From Microbispora catharanthi (lineage in GTDB: Bacteria; Actinomycetota; Actinomycetes; Streptosporangiales; Streptosporangiaceae): a DNA stretch of 64,000 nucleotides. The position numbers and the translations under genes were made by a program. Where the stretch lies: contig NZ_VDMA02000031.1 of NCBI RefSeq assembly GCF_006334915.2, positions 1 through 64,000 of the forward strand, in the 5' to 3' direction. This document shows positions 7,342-17,000 of the stretch, piece by piece. The notes under the pieces were generated by a model. That model saw nothing but the letters and a program-made list of their open reading frames with translations. It was not told where the DNA came from and did no database searches. Numbering within the stretch: the first letter of the stretch is position 1; every line of letters begins with the position of its first letter.

Positions 7342-8871
7342 GTGGCCGTCACCGCATCCAGCAAGCCGTCCGAGTCCGAGCCGGAAGTCCGCACGGCGGC
7401 CGGCGTCCTCCGCGGCGGCCGGGAGGCGGGCCTGGCGGTCTTCCGCGGCGTCCCGTTCGCCGAACCGCCGGTCGGCGCGCTCCGTTTCGCCGCGCCGCAG
7501 CCGGTGCGCAGCTGGGACGGTGTGCGCCCGGCGGTCGCGTACGGCCCGCCGCCCCCGCAGTCCGGCCTGCTCGGGGCGTCCCAGGACACCGCCGGCGACG
7601 ACTGGTTGACGCTGAACGTGTGGACGCCGGATCCGGATCCGGCGGCAGGGCTCCCGGTGATGGTGTGGATCCCCGGCGGCGGTTACGTGTCGGGCGACTC
7701 CAGTCTCCCGGAATACGACGCAGGACGCCTGGCCGGGAGCGGAGTCGTGGTCGTGACCCTCAACTACCGTCTCGGTATCGAGGGTTTCGCGCAGATCGAC
7801 GGAGCTCCGGCCAACCGGGGACTGCTCGACCAGGTCGCGGCCTTGCAGTGGGTGCGGGACAACGTCCGGATGTTCGGCGGCGACCCGGGCCAGGTCACGG
7901 TCTTCGGGGAGTCGGCGGGTGGCGGATCGGTCGCCGCGCTGCTCGCCATGCCGCGCGCCGCCGGGCTCTTCCGCCGGGCGGTCGCGCAGAGCGTGCCGGG
8001 GACGTTCTTCTCCCCCGAGCTCGCCGCCGACATCGCCGCCGCCTGCGCCGCCGAGCTGGGAGTACGGCCCACAGTGTCCGGCCTGTCGGCGGTGGCTCCG
8101 GACCGGCTGCCCGCCGTGGGCGACGCGATCTCCGCCAAGACCGCCCGATGGCGGGAGCGCTGGGGGCAGATCACACACCGGCCGATCCCGTTCGCACCGG
8201 TCGTCGACGGTGACGTCCTGCCGGCGACCCCTTGGCAGGCGCTGGCTGACGGCGCTGCCCGGGACATCGGGCTTCTCGTCGGGCACACCCGTGACGAGCA
8301 CCGGTTGTTCAGCCTGATCGACGGCGTGCTTGGCCAGGTCACGCACGAGCAGACCGAGACCGCTCTGCACATGCTCGCCCCCCACCCGGACGGCGCACGC
8401 CTATACCGGGAGGCGTTCCCGGCCGCGGCCGATGAGGAGCTGTACGAACTGGTCAACGCGGACTGGCTGTTCCGCATGCCGAGCCTTCACCTCGCCGACG
8501 CGCAGATCGCGGGCGGCGGCCAGGCTCACCTCTACGAGCTGACCTGGTCCGCCCCGGGATTGGGCGGTGCCCTCGGCGCCTGCCACGGCCTGGACGTGCC
8601 GCTCGTCTTCGGCAACCTGAGCAGCGGACAGCCCGCCATGCTGATCGGCGACCCACCCTCCCCGGCGGCGGAGGAGCTCTCCGCGCAGATCCGCAGGGCG
8701 TGGACGGCGTTCGCCGCTCACGGAGACCCGGGCTGGCCTCCGTACGACACCGACCGCCGTCTCGCACAGCTCTTCGACACGCCGTCGGTGGTCACCGCCT
8801 ATCCGGAGGAGACCTCGCGGCTGCTGTGGCAGGACCACACCTTCCCGGCGCTCCCGCTGCTCGTGCGGTAG
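7342..8871 (+). CDS. Type-B carboxylesterase (para-nitrobenzyl esterase family)
   Basis: A 509-residue alpha/beta hydrolase without a signal peptide, the normal length for bacterial type-B carboxylesterases. Landmarks are FRGVPFAEPPVG near residue 35, the oxyanion-hole GGGYVSG near 115, the nucleophile motif FGESAGGGS with Ser about 191, and the catalytic His in GACHGLDVPLVFG. It hydrolyses carboxylic esters in the cytosol; the natural substrate is unknown. The GTG start has GAGGAAA 11 nt upstream. It stands alone between an AT-rich region and a gene remnant. Confidence 0.92.
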   Translation: MAVTASSKPSESEPEVRTAAGVLRGGREAGLAVFRGVPFAEPPVGALRFAAPQPVRSWDGVRPAVAYGPPPPQSGLLGASQDTAGDDWLTLNVWTPDPDPAAGLPVMVWIPGGGYVSGDSSLPEYDAGRLAGSGVVVVTLNYRLGIEGFAQIDGAPANRGLLDQVAALQWVRDNVRMFGGDPGQVTVFGESAGGGSVAALLAMPRAAGLFRRAVAQSVPGTFFSPELAADIAAACAAELGVRPTVSGLSAVAPDRLPAVGDAISAKTARWRERWGQITHRPIPFAPVVDGDVLPATPWQALADGAARDIGLLVGHTRDEHRLFSLIDGVLGQVTHEQTETALHMLAPHPDGARLYREAFPAAADEELYELVNADWLFRMPSLHLADAQIAGGGQAHLYELTWSAPGLGGALGACHGLDVPLVFGNLSSGQPAMLIGDPPSPAAEELSAQIRRAWTAFAAHGDPGWPPYDTDRRLAQLFDTPSVVTAYPEETSRLLWQDHTFPALPLLVR

Positions 8872-8931
8872 CGGCCGTCAGCCGGCCGAGCGCAACCGAT
8901 CCGGTTCGCCGCCGATCGCGTCCCGCAGCGA

Positions 8932-9018
8932 TCAGCCGCAGGCCACCCGGTTGACGTCGCGCACGATGTAGTTCCAGTAGTCGGCGTTAGGCCCGGAGAT
9001 CGTCGCTGGTGGAGGTCA
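8932..9018 (-). pseudogene. Possible C-terminal remnant of a lost gene
   Basis: A 27-residue open stretch bounded upstream by an in-frame stop reads like a natural C-terminus (SGPNADYWNYIVRDVNRVAC). It lies in otherwise empty sequence, with no start or upstream coding. It may be the end of a deleted gene. Family not recognised. Confidence 0.2.
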
Positions 9019-9047
9019 TCAACAGTGGTGTTCCGGCCGGTCGGCTC

Positions 9048-9506
9048 TCAGCCGCAGTGACTCCAGGCGATGCCGCCGGTGTCGGTGTGCGGCAGGCTCG
9101 TGCTGTCCTTCCAGAAGCCGCGCACCCAGGCGTCGACGCTCACGCAGTGGCCCCGGCCGTACAGGTAGACCGGACCGGCGTAGGAACGATAGGTGCTGCT
9201 CGCGTCGGTGGCGACCTGGCCGTCGGAGACCCGGAGCGTGATGCCCATGCCTCCCGACGCGACGAAGTCGACGTCGCGGCGCAAGATCGCGCAGTTCTTG
9301 CCGTTGGAGCTGTTGTAGTAGAGGAAGACGACGCCCGAGCCGGTGGCGGGGGCGGTGTCGCTACTGAGGGGGGTCGCTTCCACGACGGAGTATCCGGACC
9401 CGCAGCTGCCCACCATGTAGGTGTCCGCGCTTGCGGGAGCGCCGACGACCGCGGTCGCGGCGATGACGGCTGCGGCGCCCAGGAACCGGAATGCGTTTCG
9501 GCGCAT
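9048..9506 (-). CDS. Small secreted protein of unknown function
   Basis: A 152-residue protein with a clear Sec signal peptide (residues 1-27, cleavage after APASA). The mature part of about 125 residues holds four Cys, probably two disulfides, and a beta-rich pattern. The start at 9506 is chosen because AAAGGATC precedes it and the signal peptide begins there; the frame continues far upstream over a pseudogene in other frames. No family was recognised. It is monocistronic as far as can be seen. Confidence 0.75.
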   Translation of the reverse strand: MRRNAFRFLGAAAVIAATAVVGAPASADTYMVGSCGSGYSVVEATPLSSDTAPATGSGVVFLYYNSSNGKNCAILRRDVDFVASGGMGITLRVSDGQVATDASSTYRSYAGPVYLYGRGHCVSVDAWVRGFWKDSTSLPHTDTGGIAWSHCG

Positions 9507-9599
9507 GATCGATCCTTTCGGAAGGGGATCGGAAAGAGCGGTACACGAGTACAGAGCCCTCCGGACGCGCGATCGTGACGCGCGAACCCGGGATGAGAC

Positions 9600-9935
9600 C
9601 GAGATCACACAGCGAACCGGGCGATCGCCACGTGGGCTCGAAGAGGCCGGCCTCGCCGCGGGTGGCGGCCAACTCGTCGCGAATGCCGACCAGGTCGGCC
9701 TCGGCCCGTTAGGCGCGGCGGCGCAGCTCGTCGCGGGCGTCCTCGGCGTGCTGATGCGGGCTCCGAAGGCCTCGCCCAGCGTCTCCCGCTCGCGGGTGGC
9801 GTCGGCGCGGAGCTGTTCGGCTCGCCTTCTCCACCGTCCGGTTCGTTCTGGCCAGGACCTCGGCGCGTTCCCATTCGGCCTGGCGCTGCTGCAGGGCTTG
9901 GGTGGCGGCCTCGTTCTGCGGCCCTTCGTTCTCTC
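9600..9935 (-). pseudogene. Frameshifted coiled-coil gene fragment
   Basis: Three successive reading frames on the minus strand each carry part of one heptad-like protein: EAATQALQQRQAEWERAEVL, then AEQLRADATRERETLGEAF, then HAEDARDELRRRA and ADLVGIRDELAATRGEAG. Joining them needs at least two frameshifts and one stop removal. The composition resembles KfrA-type or integrase-associated DNA-binding coiled-coil proteins, but the family call is tentative. Confidence 0.5.
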
Positions 9936-9974
9936 GATCAGAACTTTCCCGGCCGGGCGGCAGTCCAATGTGGC

Positions 9975-10541
9975 ATGCACATCGATGACAGAGGAATCCG
10001 CAAGCACAAGGTGGTTCGGCTGGGACGCCCGGCCATTGCGGCGGCGCTCGCCGCGGGGATCGCAATGACCGGCGTCACGGCGGCGAGCGCGGCCGCGACG
10101 TCCGCCGACGCGGCCGCCAACGCCACCACCAGTGCGGGCGGCAAGTTTGGCCCATACGGCTACGGAGGGGTGCGGCTCGGGATGACTCTCAAGCAGGCCG
10201 AGGCGACCCGCAAGGTCGTGAAGAAGCTCGACGAGGGTCAATGCTCGGGGTGGGATCTCAAGGCGCACCCGACCGGCCGCGACAGTGTGGGCCTCTACAT
10301 CTCCAAGCATCTGGGAGTTGCCCTCATCCAAGCACCCAAGGGCGTCAAGACGCCCGAGGGCATCAAGGTCGGCTCCACCATGAAGCAGGTCAAGAAGGCC
10401 TACCCCCGACTCGACACCACGGGCAACTACCCCGTCGCTGTCGTTCCCGGTAACCCGAAGGCCCTGTACTACTTCCTGTCGTACCGAGGCAAGGTCTACG
10501 AGTTGGCTCTGGCCCTGAAGAACCAGGACTGCACCAACTAG
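9975..10541 (+). CDS. Secreted protein with two LGMTLKQ-type repeats
   Basis: A 188-residue protein with a signal sequence near residues 15-43 (cleavage in the SAAATSA region). The mature part has two related motifs, GVRLGMTLKQAEAT and GIKVGSTMKQVKKAYP, about 70 residues apart, and two Cys (in QCSGWDL and at the C-terminus) that could pair. This pattern recurs in uncharacterised actinobacterial exported proteins. The ATG at 9975 is the longest option; an internal ATG at about residue 31 would lie inside the signal region. An 11-bp hairpin follows. Confidence 0.75.
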   Translation: MHIDDRGIRKHKVVRLGRPAIAAALAAGIAMTGVTAASAAATSADAAANATTSAGGKFGPYGYGGVRLGMTLKQAEATRKVVKKLDEGQCSGWDLKAHPTGRDSVGLYISKHLGVALIQAPKGVKTPEGIKVGSTMKQVKKAYPRLDTTGNYPVAVVPGNPKALYYFLSYRGKVYELALALKNQDCTN

Positions 10542-10552
10542 GCCCGGCCAGT

Positions 10553-10591
10553 CTCGCAGAACCCCCTCGCACAACCGGCAGGTTCTGCGAG
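10553..10591 (+). terminator. Hairpin after the LGMTLKQ-repeat protein
   Basis: A perfect 11-bp inverted repeat, CTCGCAGAACC (10553-10563) and GGTTCTGCGAG (10581-10591), with a 17-nt loop, begins 12 nt after the stop. A further partial copy (GAGTTCTGCGAAC) follows. Confidence 0.55.
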
Positions 10592-10709
10592 GAGTTCTGC
10601 GAACGGCGACCTGCGCGAACACGGCCGCCCGGTGCGGCGAGGGAGCGGGGCCCGAGGGCGCCCGCTCCCCGCTCGCGCGTCGCCGCGCCGTGACGCACGG
10701 TCGTGCCGG

Positions 10710-11792
10710 TCAGCCGGTGGTGCAGGCCGAGCCGTTGAGGCTGAAGGCCGAGGGGTTGGGGTTGCTGCCGGAGTAGGTGCCCTGGAAGCCGAACGAAGTG
10801 GTGGCGCCGGGGGCCAGTGAGCCGTTGTAGGACACGTTGCGCGCGGTCACCGACGAGCCGCTCTGGCTCACCGTGGCGTTCCAGGAGTTGGTGATCTGCT
10901 GGCCGCCGGAGAAGGACCAGGCCAGCGTCCAGCCGTTGATCGTGCCGCTGCCCGTGTTGGTGACGGTCACGTCGGCGGTGAAGCCGTTGTTCCACTCGTT
11001 CTTCGAGTAGGACACCCGGCACGCGCCGGTGCCTCCCGGCGAGGAGGGCGAAACCGAGGGCGAGGGGCGGGGGGAGGGCGAAACCGAGGGCGAGGGATCG
11101 GTCGTGCCGCCGATGGTGATGTTGGAGTTGCCGCTGCTCTGGTAGCCCTCGGTGGCGAGGATCTGGTAGTCGTGGGTGCCGAGGTTCATGCCGTAGCGGG
11201 CCCAGGCGTCGAAGTGGTTGCCGGTGGTGATGGTGCCGCCGACGCGCTTCTGCTGGCGGACGCTCCAGTACTGGTTGAAGGTCTGGTTGCCGTCGATGGA
11301 CGGGGCGTTGTAGCGCGTGGTCTCGTAGATGTCGTAGGTGCCGCCGTCGCTGGTGACGGTGCCCTTGTAGGTGCCGGTGGGCCGCCAGGAGCCCCAGCTG
11401 TCGACGATGTAGTACTCGACCAGCGGGTTGCGGGTCCAGCCGTACACCGACAGGTAGGAGTTGCCGGAGGGGTTGAAGCTGCCGGAGTAGGTGACGGTCC
11501 TGCGTCCGCCGGGCTTCCAGCCCTTGCCGGCGACGAAGTTGTTGGTGTTGCGCCATGAGGTGCTGTAGTTGCCGCCGGACCCCAGATCCATGGAGACCGT
11601 GCCCTGGCTGTCGGTCCAGAACGAGAAGAAGTATCCGTTGTTGGTGCCGGTCTGGTTCGTGGTGACGGCCGCGTGGGCGACGCCGGGCAGCAGCGCCACG
11701 GCCGCGGCCAGCGCCACGGCGCAGACACGGCCGATCAACAGCCGCACACTGCCGCGCCCGCGGCTTCTCATCCGGACGGGACTGTGATTCAT
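10710..11792 (-). CDS. GH11 endo-1,4-beta-xylanase with C-terminal CBM2
   Basis: A 360-residue secreted enzyme that cleaves internal xylan bonds. A signal peptide covers about residues 1-41. The GH11 beta-jelly-roll spans 42-228, with the nucleophile Glu126 in NPLVEYYIVDSWG and the acid/base Glu215 in ATEGYQ. A Pro/Ser linker (232-253) leads to a CBM2 (about 256-358) closed by a Cys258-Cys357 pair and showing NGWTLAWSF and WNATVS. The ATG has GAGGAGG upstream. Two GCGAAA-type boxes at 11981-12014 are candidate operators. Confidence 0.95.
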   Translation of the reverse strand: MNHSPVRMRSRGRGSVRLLIGRVCAVALAAAVALLPGVAHAAVTTNQTGTNNGYFFSFWTDSQGTVSMDLGSGGNYSTSWRNTNNFVAGKGWKPGGRRTVTYSGSFNPSGNSYLSVYGWTRNPLVEYYIVDSWGSWRPTGTYKGTVTSDGGTYDIYETTRYNAPSIDGNQTFNQYWSVRQQKRVGGTITTGNHFDAWARYGMNLGTHDYQILATEGYQSSGNSNITIGGTTDPSPSVSPSPRPSPSVSPSSPGGTGACRVSYSKNEWNNGFTADVTVTNTGSGTINGWTLAWSFSGGQQITNSWNATVSQSGSSVTARNVSYNGSLAPGATTSFGFQGTYSGSNPNPSAFSLNGSACTTG

Positions 11793-11980
11793 GTACGCAC
11801 TTCCTCCTCAACGGGCCGACGGCGGCCGGGCTACGTGATGCCGACGGCCGGGGTGGCGGCCACCGCACGCCGACGTCGCACACCGCGGCGGAGGTTGGCC
11901 GGTCGTCACGCGGTCGCCGACCTGAGGACCATGTCGCGGTTCGTGACCCGGATCGACAGTGGTCGAGGCCCTTCGTTCGA

Positions 11981-12014
11981 GCGAAATTATCGGACAGACG
12001 GCGAAAGTGTCAGC
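11981..12014. promoter_or_regulatory. Paired GCGAAA-type boxes upstream of xylanase
   Basis: GCGAAATTATCGGA (11981-11994) and GCGAAAGTGTCAGC (12001-12014) are spaced 20 bp apart, about 190 bp before the xylanase start. A near-identical box occurs at 12390. The form recalls the GAAA/TTTC boxes reported at actinomycete hemicellulase promoters. Confidence 0.45.
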
Positions 12015-12389
12015 CCGAGCCTGTGGGGCTGTCAACGACTCCCGTAAAGCCGGTTCCGCCCAGAGGTGTCGTCTCGACGGATCGGTCCTGCTCACGGGCG
12101 ACCGGCAGTGGGGCGGGCGCCGACGGAGGCGATGAAAGTTACGCGGAACCCGCCGGGCATGGCCCGAGGAAGCCGTGCCGCGATCGGTGCGCTCCTCGCG
12201 TTCCGCGGCGTCATGAGTCGCGTCTTTGGAACCTTCAGCAGCACGATCAAAGGATTTACTCAGCCGTCCGCCACCCGAAGCTCATTCCGCTTTTCCCGTT
12301 GAGTGGCCGCTGACATGCCCTGATGTGAAACCGTACCTGGGGAGTTCGAGCTCTGGTAGGCGGCTGCCCAGAAAACTATCGGTACGGAG

Positions 12390-12403
12390 GCGAAAGTATC
12401 GGA
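12390..12403. promoter_or_regulatory. Third GCGAAA-type box, orphaned
   Basis: GCGAAAGTATCGGA matches the xylanase-upstream box, and the surrounding 75 bp (12375-12450) align loosely with 11985-12060. No intact gene adjoins it; an IS256 remnant follows. Confidence 0.35.
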
Positions 12404-12467
12404 CCCTCTCGCCCGGAGTGTCGACGATCCCCCGACAGGCAAGTTCCGTGAGGCGCGGGGGTCGCTC

Positions 12468-12645
12468 CCCGCCGACGTTCACCCGGCCGCCAAGAAGGCG
12501 CTCGCGGAGATCTGGAACGCCGAGGACAAGGACCACGCACTGAAGGCGGTCGAGAAGTTCCAGGACGCCTACGGCGCCAAGTACCCCAAGGCGTCGCCAA
12601 GGTGGTCGACGACCTGGACGAACTACTCGCCTTCTGCGACCGGAC
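12468..12645 (+). pseudogene. IS256-family (mutator) transposase fragment
   Basis: The frame encoding HPAAKKALAEIWNAEDKDHA continues through AVEKFQDAYGAKYPKA, and after a one-base loss near 12590 through AKVVDDLDELLAF. This is the conserved central segment of IS256-type transposases. Both ends are missing and no terminal inverted repeats were found, so it is a dead remnant. Confidence 0.8.
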
Positions 12646-12812
12646 GAGAAGTCCTGCGAGGACCAGTCACCCGCCGCTGCTCGATGATTCTTGATCCACA
12701 GGTATTGATCGCTCCCCCCACCCCTCGGGTTGTTACTTATGCCTATGTAGCAGCTCCCTGTCTAGGACTGGAGCTTCACATCGGAGCTTCGGCTTTCCAG
12801 GAGGAGTGCTTC

Positions 12813-13955
12813 ATGGTTTCGCGTCAATCGGCAGGCGCACGCGTCGTCTCGGCGGCATGCGCGGCGTTGGCTCTGAGCGTGTCCGCGCCCGCCATCGCGT
12901 CGACGGACAACGCCCCGGTCAAGGTAGGGGACGTGCAGAAGGCGATGGAGGCCCTGGTGAAGTCAGGCCACGTGGTGGGCGCCATCGGCGAGGTGTATGT
13001 GAACGGCAGGCGGGTCGGGAAGGGATCGGCCGGCTCCCGGCTGCTCGACGGCGGAGGCGGCGTGATCCCCTCCACCGCCCGCTACCGGATCGGTTCGCAG
13101 ACTAAGAACATGACCGCCACCGTGGCCCTGCAACTCGTCCAGAGCGGCAAGCTGAAACTGGACGACAAGCTCAGCGAGGTGCTCCCCGAGGTGGCGGAGA
13201 AGGATCTAGTGGAACGGGCCGACGAGATCACGGTACGCAACCTGATCCAGCTCTCCTCGGGCATCCCCGACTTCCTCACCCCCGAGATCGACCCGCTCGG
13301 CTCCACGATCACGTATCGCCCCGTCGACTTGCTGGCCGCCTCGCGCAAGCAACGACGGCCATCGGAGATCGGGACCTTCAACTACTCCAACACCGACTAC
13401 ATCCTGCTCGGCATGATCATCGAGAAGGTGACCGGGCATTCGCTGGCGACCGAGCTCAAGCAGAGGATCTTCACCCCGCTCGGCATGCGGGCCACCTACC
13501 TGCCGATCAAGGCCGCCGAGGGAATCAAGGGCCCGCATGGGCACGGCTATAGGAAGGATGAGACGGGCAAGCTGCTCGATGCCGACAAGCTCAACGCCAC
13601 CACCATGCTGGGCGCCGGCGGCGTGATCTCCACCGCGCATGACATCAGCGCCTTCCAACGCGCATTCATCCAAGGCAGGCTGCTGCCGGACTCCCTACGC
13701 AAAGTGATCAACGATCCGGTGCCCGGCCAGCCGTCGCCGCCGCAGGGCGGTCCGTGTATGGGCAAGCCGGCCTTCCAGCCACGTGGCGGCAGCGCCCCTG
13801 GCTTCGTCGCCGCGACCTACACCTCCCCGGACGGGCGGCTGCAGTTCGCGGTTTCCGTGACGGTGGCCATGGATGACGCCGAGCGCGGTGCTGTGGCGCA
13901 GCGTATCGACCACGCCCTCGCATCGGTGTTCTGCCCTGCGACTGCCGCTGGCTAG
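12813..13955 (+). CDS. Secreted serine beta-lactamase/DD-peptidase-like hydrolase
   Basis: A 380-residue exported protein of the class C beta-lactamase/R61 DD-carboxypeptidase fold. A signal peptide covers residues 1-30 (cleavage after APAIAS). The nucleophile motif SQTK sits at about 95-98 and YSN at about 191-193. The third motif position reads RGGSAPGF instead of the usual H(T/G)G. It probably acts on D-Ala-D-Ala peptides or related esters outside the cell; the Arg substitution makes the substrate uncertain. The ATG at 12813 is chosen for its AGGAGGA site and signal peptide; an in-frame ATG at 12684 has neither. Confidence 0.88.
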   Translation: MVSRQSAGARVVSAACAALALSVSAPAIASTDNAPVKVGDVQKAMEALVKSGHVVGAIGEVYVNGRRVGKGSAGSRLLDGGGGVIPSTARYRIGSQTKNMTATVALQLVQSGKLKLDDKLSEVLPEVAEKDLVERADEITVRNLIQLSSGIPDFLTPEIDPLGSTITYRPVDLLAASRKQRRPSEIGTFNYSNTDYILLGMIIEKVTGHSLATELKQRIFTPLGMRATYLPIKAAEGIKGPHGHGYRKDETGKLLDADKLNATTMLGAGGVISTAHDISAFQRAFIQGRLLPDSLRKVINDPVPGQPSPPQGGPCMGKPAFQPRGGSAPGFVAATYTSPDGRLQFAVSVTVAMDDAERGAVAQRIDHALASVFCPATAAG

Positions 13956-14086
13956 ACCTGTTCTCCGCGAGATCGTTTCTCTGGATCGCGTTATGAAGAG
14001 TGGGTTGGCCCGTCTGACTGGGTCTGCGTGGCCCGTCGGGTAAGCCGGCAGGACCTCGTTTTCGGTGCCCGGCCGAGCTCGCCCGT

Positions 14087-17000
14087 TCAGGGGATCGTGA
14101 TCTGCCTCGCGATCTGTCTGCTCATGGCGTCGTAGCCGGCCTGGTTCGGGTGGAACCAGTTGTCGAAGGCCGGCCATGAGCCCGCGTAGAGCAGGTTCGG
14201 GAGGGTGATGTAGGGGTCGCCGGTGCAGGCCTCGTGGCCGTCGAACAGCCCGCTGATGTCTATGGAGTGGATGTTGGCCTCGGTGGCGGCGGCTTTGATC
14301 ACACCTGCGAGCCGGGTCACCTTCGGCCGCAGCCAGCGACGGGTGGCATTGGTCATGCCGACGCAGTCGGTGGCGGTGGGATCTCCGCTCTCATCGGGCG
14401 GAGTGAGGATGCCGGGGTAGGTCACCACGTAGACCTTGTCCGCCCCACCCGCCGCGGCTGCGATGTCCTGGTATGCCGTGGTCAGGAAGCTCTTCAGGCT
14501 GTCGATCCGGGCGTCGAGCTTGTCCTGCCCGCTGCCCGCCCCGTAGACCTCCAGACACGAGGGCGGAGAGTGCAGGCAGGTGTTGATGACGTCGGCGAAC
14601 CCTGCGTCGTTGCCGCCCACGGTGAGGGTGACCAGCCTGGGCCGCAGCGCGCGGAGCAGTTGGAGCTGGGTGCTGGGCTCACCGAAGAAGGCGGACCCCG
14701 CCTGCTCGTTGTTGGGGATGTCAGTATACCAATCGTTTTCCGGACCGGGTGTCTCGTGGAGTCGCCCGTCGCCGAGGAACCATGCGGTGTACAGTCCTGC
14801 AATCCACGATCCGTCGATCCTTTCCTCCATGTAGTACCGGAGGCCGGCGATGTCGCCCAGGTTGGAGCCGGAGCAGGTCAGGTCGATGAAGTTCAGCAGG
14901 TTTTTGTCGATGGCGACCTGGTAGGGCCAGTTGTAGGTGCCCCGGTGGCACAGGTTTCCGTGGTCGCCCGGGTTGTTCTGCGATACGTCGGTGCCGTCTT
15001 CCCAGCCTGCTGGGGACAGGTTGTCGCCGCCGCCGAGGCCCTCGCCCGAGGAGTAGGAGTCGCCCAAGGCGACGTATCCTCCGGTCGGCACGGGCACGAA
15101 GGCGACCGCGTCGAATGCCGTGTCCGATCCCTGGGTGCCGTCGTCATCCGGTGTGATCGAGCGCAGGGTGACGGTCATCCGGCACGAGGAGGGGCCGGTC
15201 GACGTGGTGGAAGAGGAGCCGCCGCACAGGTAGTAGCCGAGCGGCGCCCAGGCGTTGACGTATCCGCCTTGGTCGATCGTGCGCCGTAGTTTCCTGTTGT
15301 TCTGGGCGCCGGGAAGGTCGGGCTCGCTATCTGGAAGGTCGCTGGCTTTGATCTCGTACGTGGCGTGACCGGTGGCGGCCGCAAGGTCCGGTACGAATGC
15401 CTTCACCTGGTAGACCGTGCCGTAAGCGGGGTCGGCGGTCAGGGTCGCCGCCCATTGCCCGCGCACCTCGGTATTCGCGTACTCCGTCCCGGCGGTGTGG
15501 GTGAAGAAGACATGCCCCGCCGCGCCACCGCCGATCTGATGGAGGTCGATGGCGGAAACGCTCGAGGCTGTGTTCAGCACGTCCTCGCCGTCGGGTCCGA
15601 CGAGGCGGAAAGTGGCGTTGGCCGAGGCCGGGGCGATGGCGCCGGGGGCATGGCTGTCGCAGTTCATGAGGTTGGGGGTCAGCCGGGCGGGGTTCTCGTC
15701 GTCGCCGAGGGCGGTGTCGTCGACGACGATCGCGTTCGCCCCCGGGTCGGCCGATCCCGTCAGGGAGCAGGTCGCGCTGTCCGGATCGGCGTCGGGCTCC
15801 GCGGCGCCGGGCTGCGGGAAGTAGGTGTGACCGTTGGGCGCGTTGCTCGGTGTGGAGGTGGCACAGGATGTGGCGCAGTCCGTCCAGGTCACCGGCTTGT
15901 CCCACCAGCAGAGGCTGTCTTCCGACGGGCAGGGGTCCGAGGACCCGCCGACCTGACCGGGGAGGCAGTAGTTGACGTCCACATCGCAGAACGTGGTGGG
16001 GCCGGGGACTTGCAGGAACCGGCCGACTCCATCGTCCCAGTCATAGGTGCCGCGGTATTTCAGATAGCCGCGGGTGTCCATCTGAGGGACGTCGATCCAT
16101 CCGAAGACCCGCTCCTGATAGGGCCAATGGGACGGCGTGCGAGCATCTCCGTACGTCACCTGCGTCCCGTTGTGCAGGAAGGCGTGCCGCGGAGGGTAGA
16201 TCGGGTTGGCGGGATTGTTGAACCACCCCAGCCCCTTACGGTCGGCGGGATCGGTGTGCACGCCGGAGTTGTATCCCCAGATAGCGGCGTACCAGTTCTC
16301 CGCCTTCGTGGGGTCGTCGTCGTTCATGGTGATGCCGAGGCTGTGCAGTTGCAGCCATTTGTCCTGCAGGACGGTCACGGCCGCGGCGATGTTGGTGGCA
16401 TAGTCGACGGCCACTCGCAGCTGCTGGTCACTGGGGATGGCAGCGCCGATGGACAACCGCATGCCGTCGGTGATCTGGGCGATGCCGTACCCGCAGTCGG
16501 CTTGGGAGTAGTCGATCGAGGTTCCGTCGGTGCCGGTGCCGTAGTAGTTGGCGATGAGCGGGTTCGCCGGCCGGCCCGGCAGCGCGTGCCAGCTGGCCTG
16601 GCTGAAGTTGGACTCCTGGGCGAGGATGCCGTACAGCACCAGTGGCGGCACGGCGGGCGCGCCGGAGACCAGGGGGAAGTCCTCACTGGGGTATCCCGGG
16701 GCGAGGGGTTTGCCGGCATCCCGGGCGTACATCTCCAGATGGGTCGGCCGCGCACCGGTGAGTCCGGGCTTCAGTGCACCCTGGACGGCCTGGTTGACCG
16801 CCCATAGAACCTGTTCGGAGGTCGGCTGCCACACCTGCTTGAACACGTCGTTGCGTGGCACCGCACAGGCGTACTCGCCATCCATCCCGAGCGTCTGGGC
16901 TGCTGAGGCGCCATCGAGCCGCAGCTTCGGCAGGGCAGCGGTACGCAGCGGCAGTGGGGCCGGCAGGTTGCGGGCCGTCGGGCCGGCGGCGCCCCTGGGG

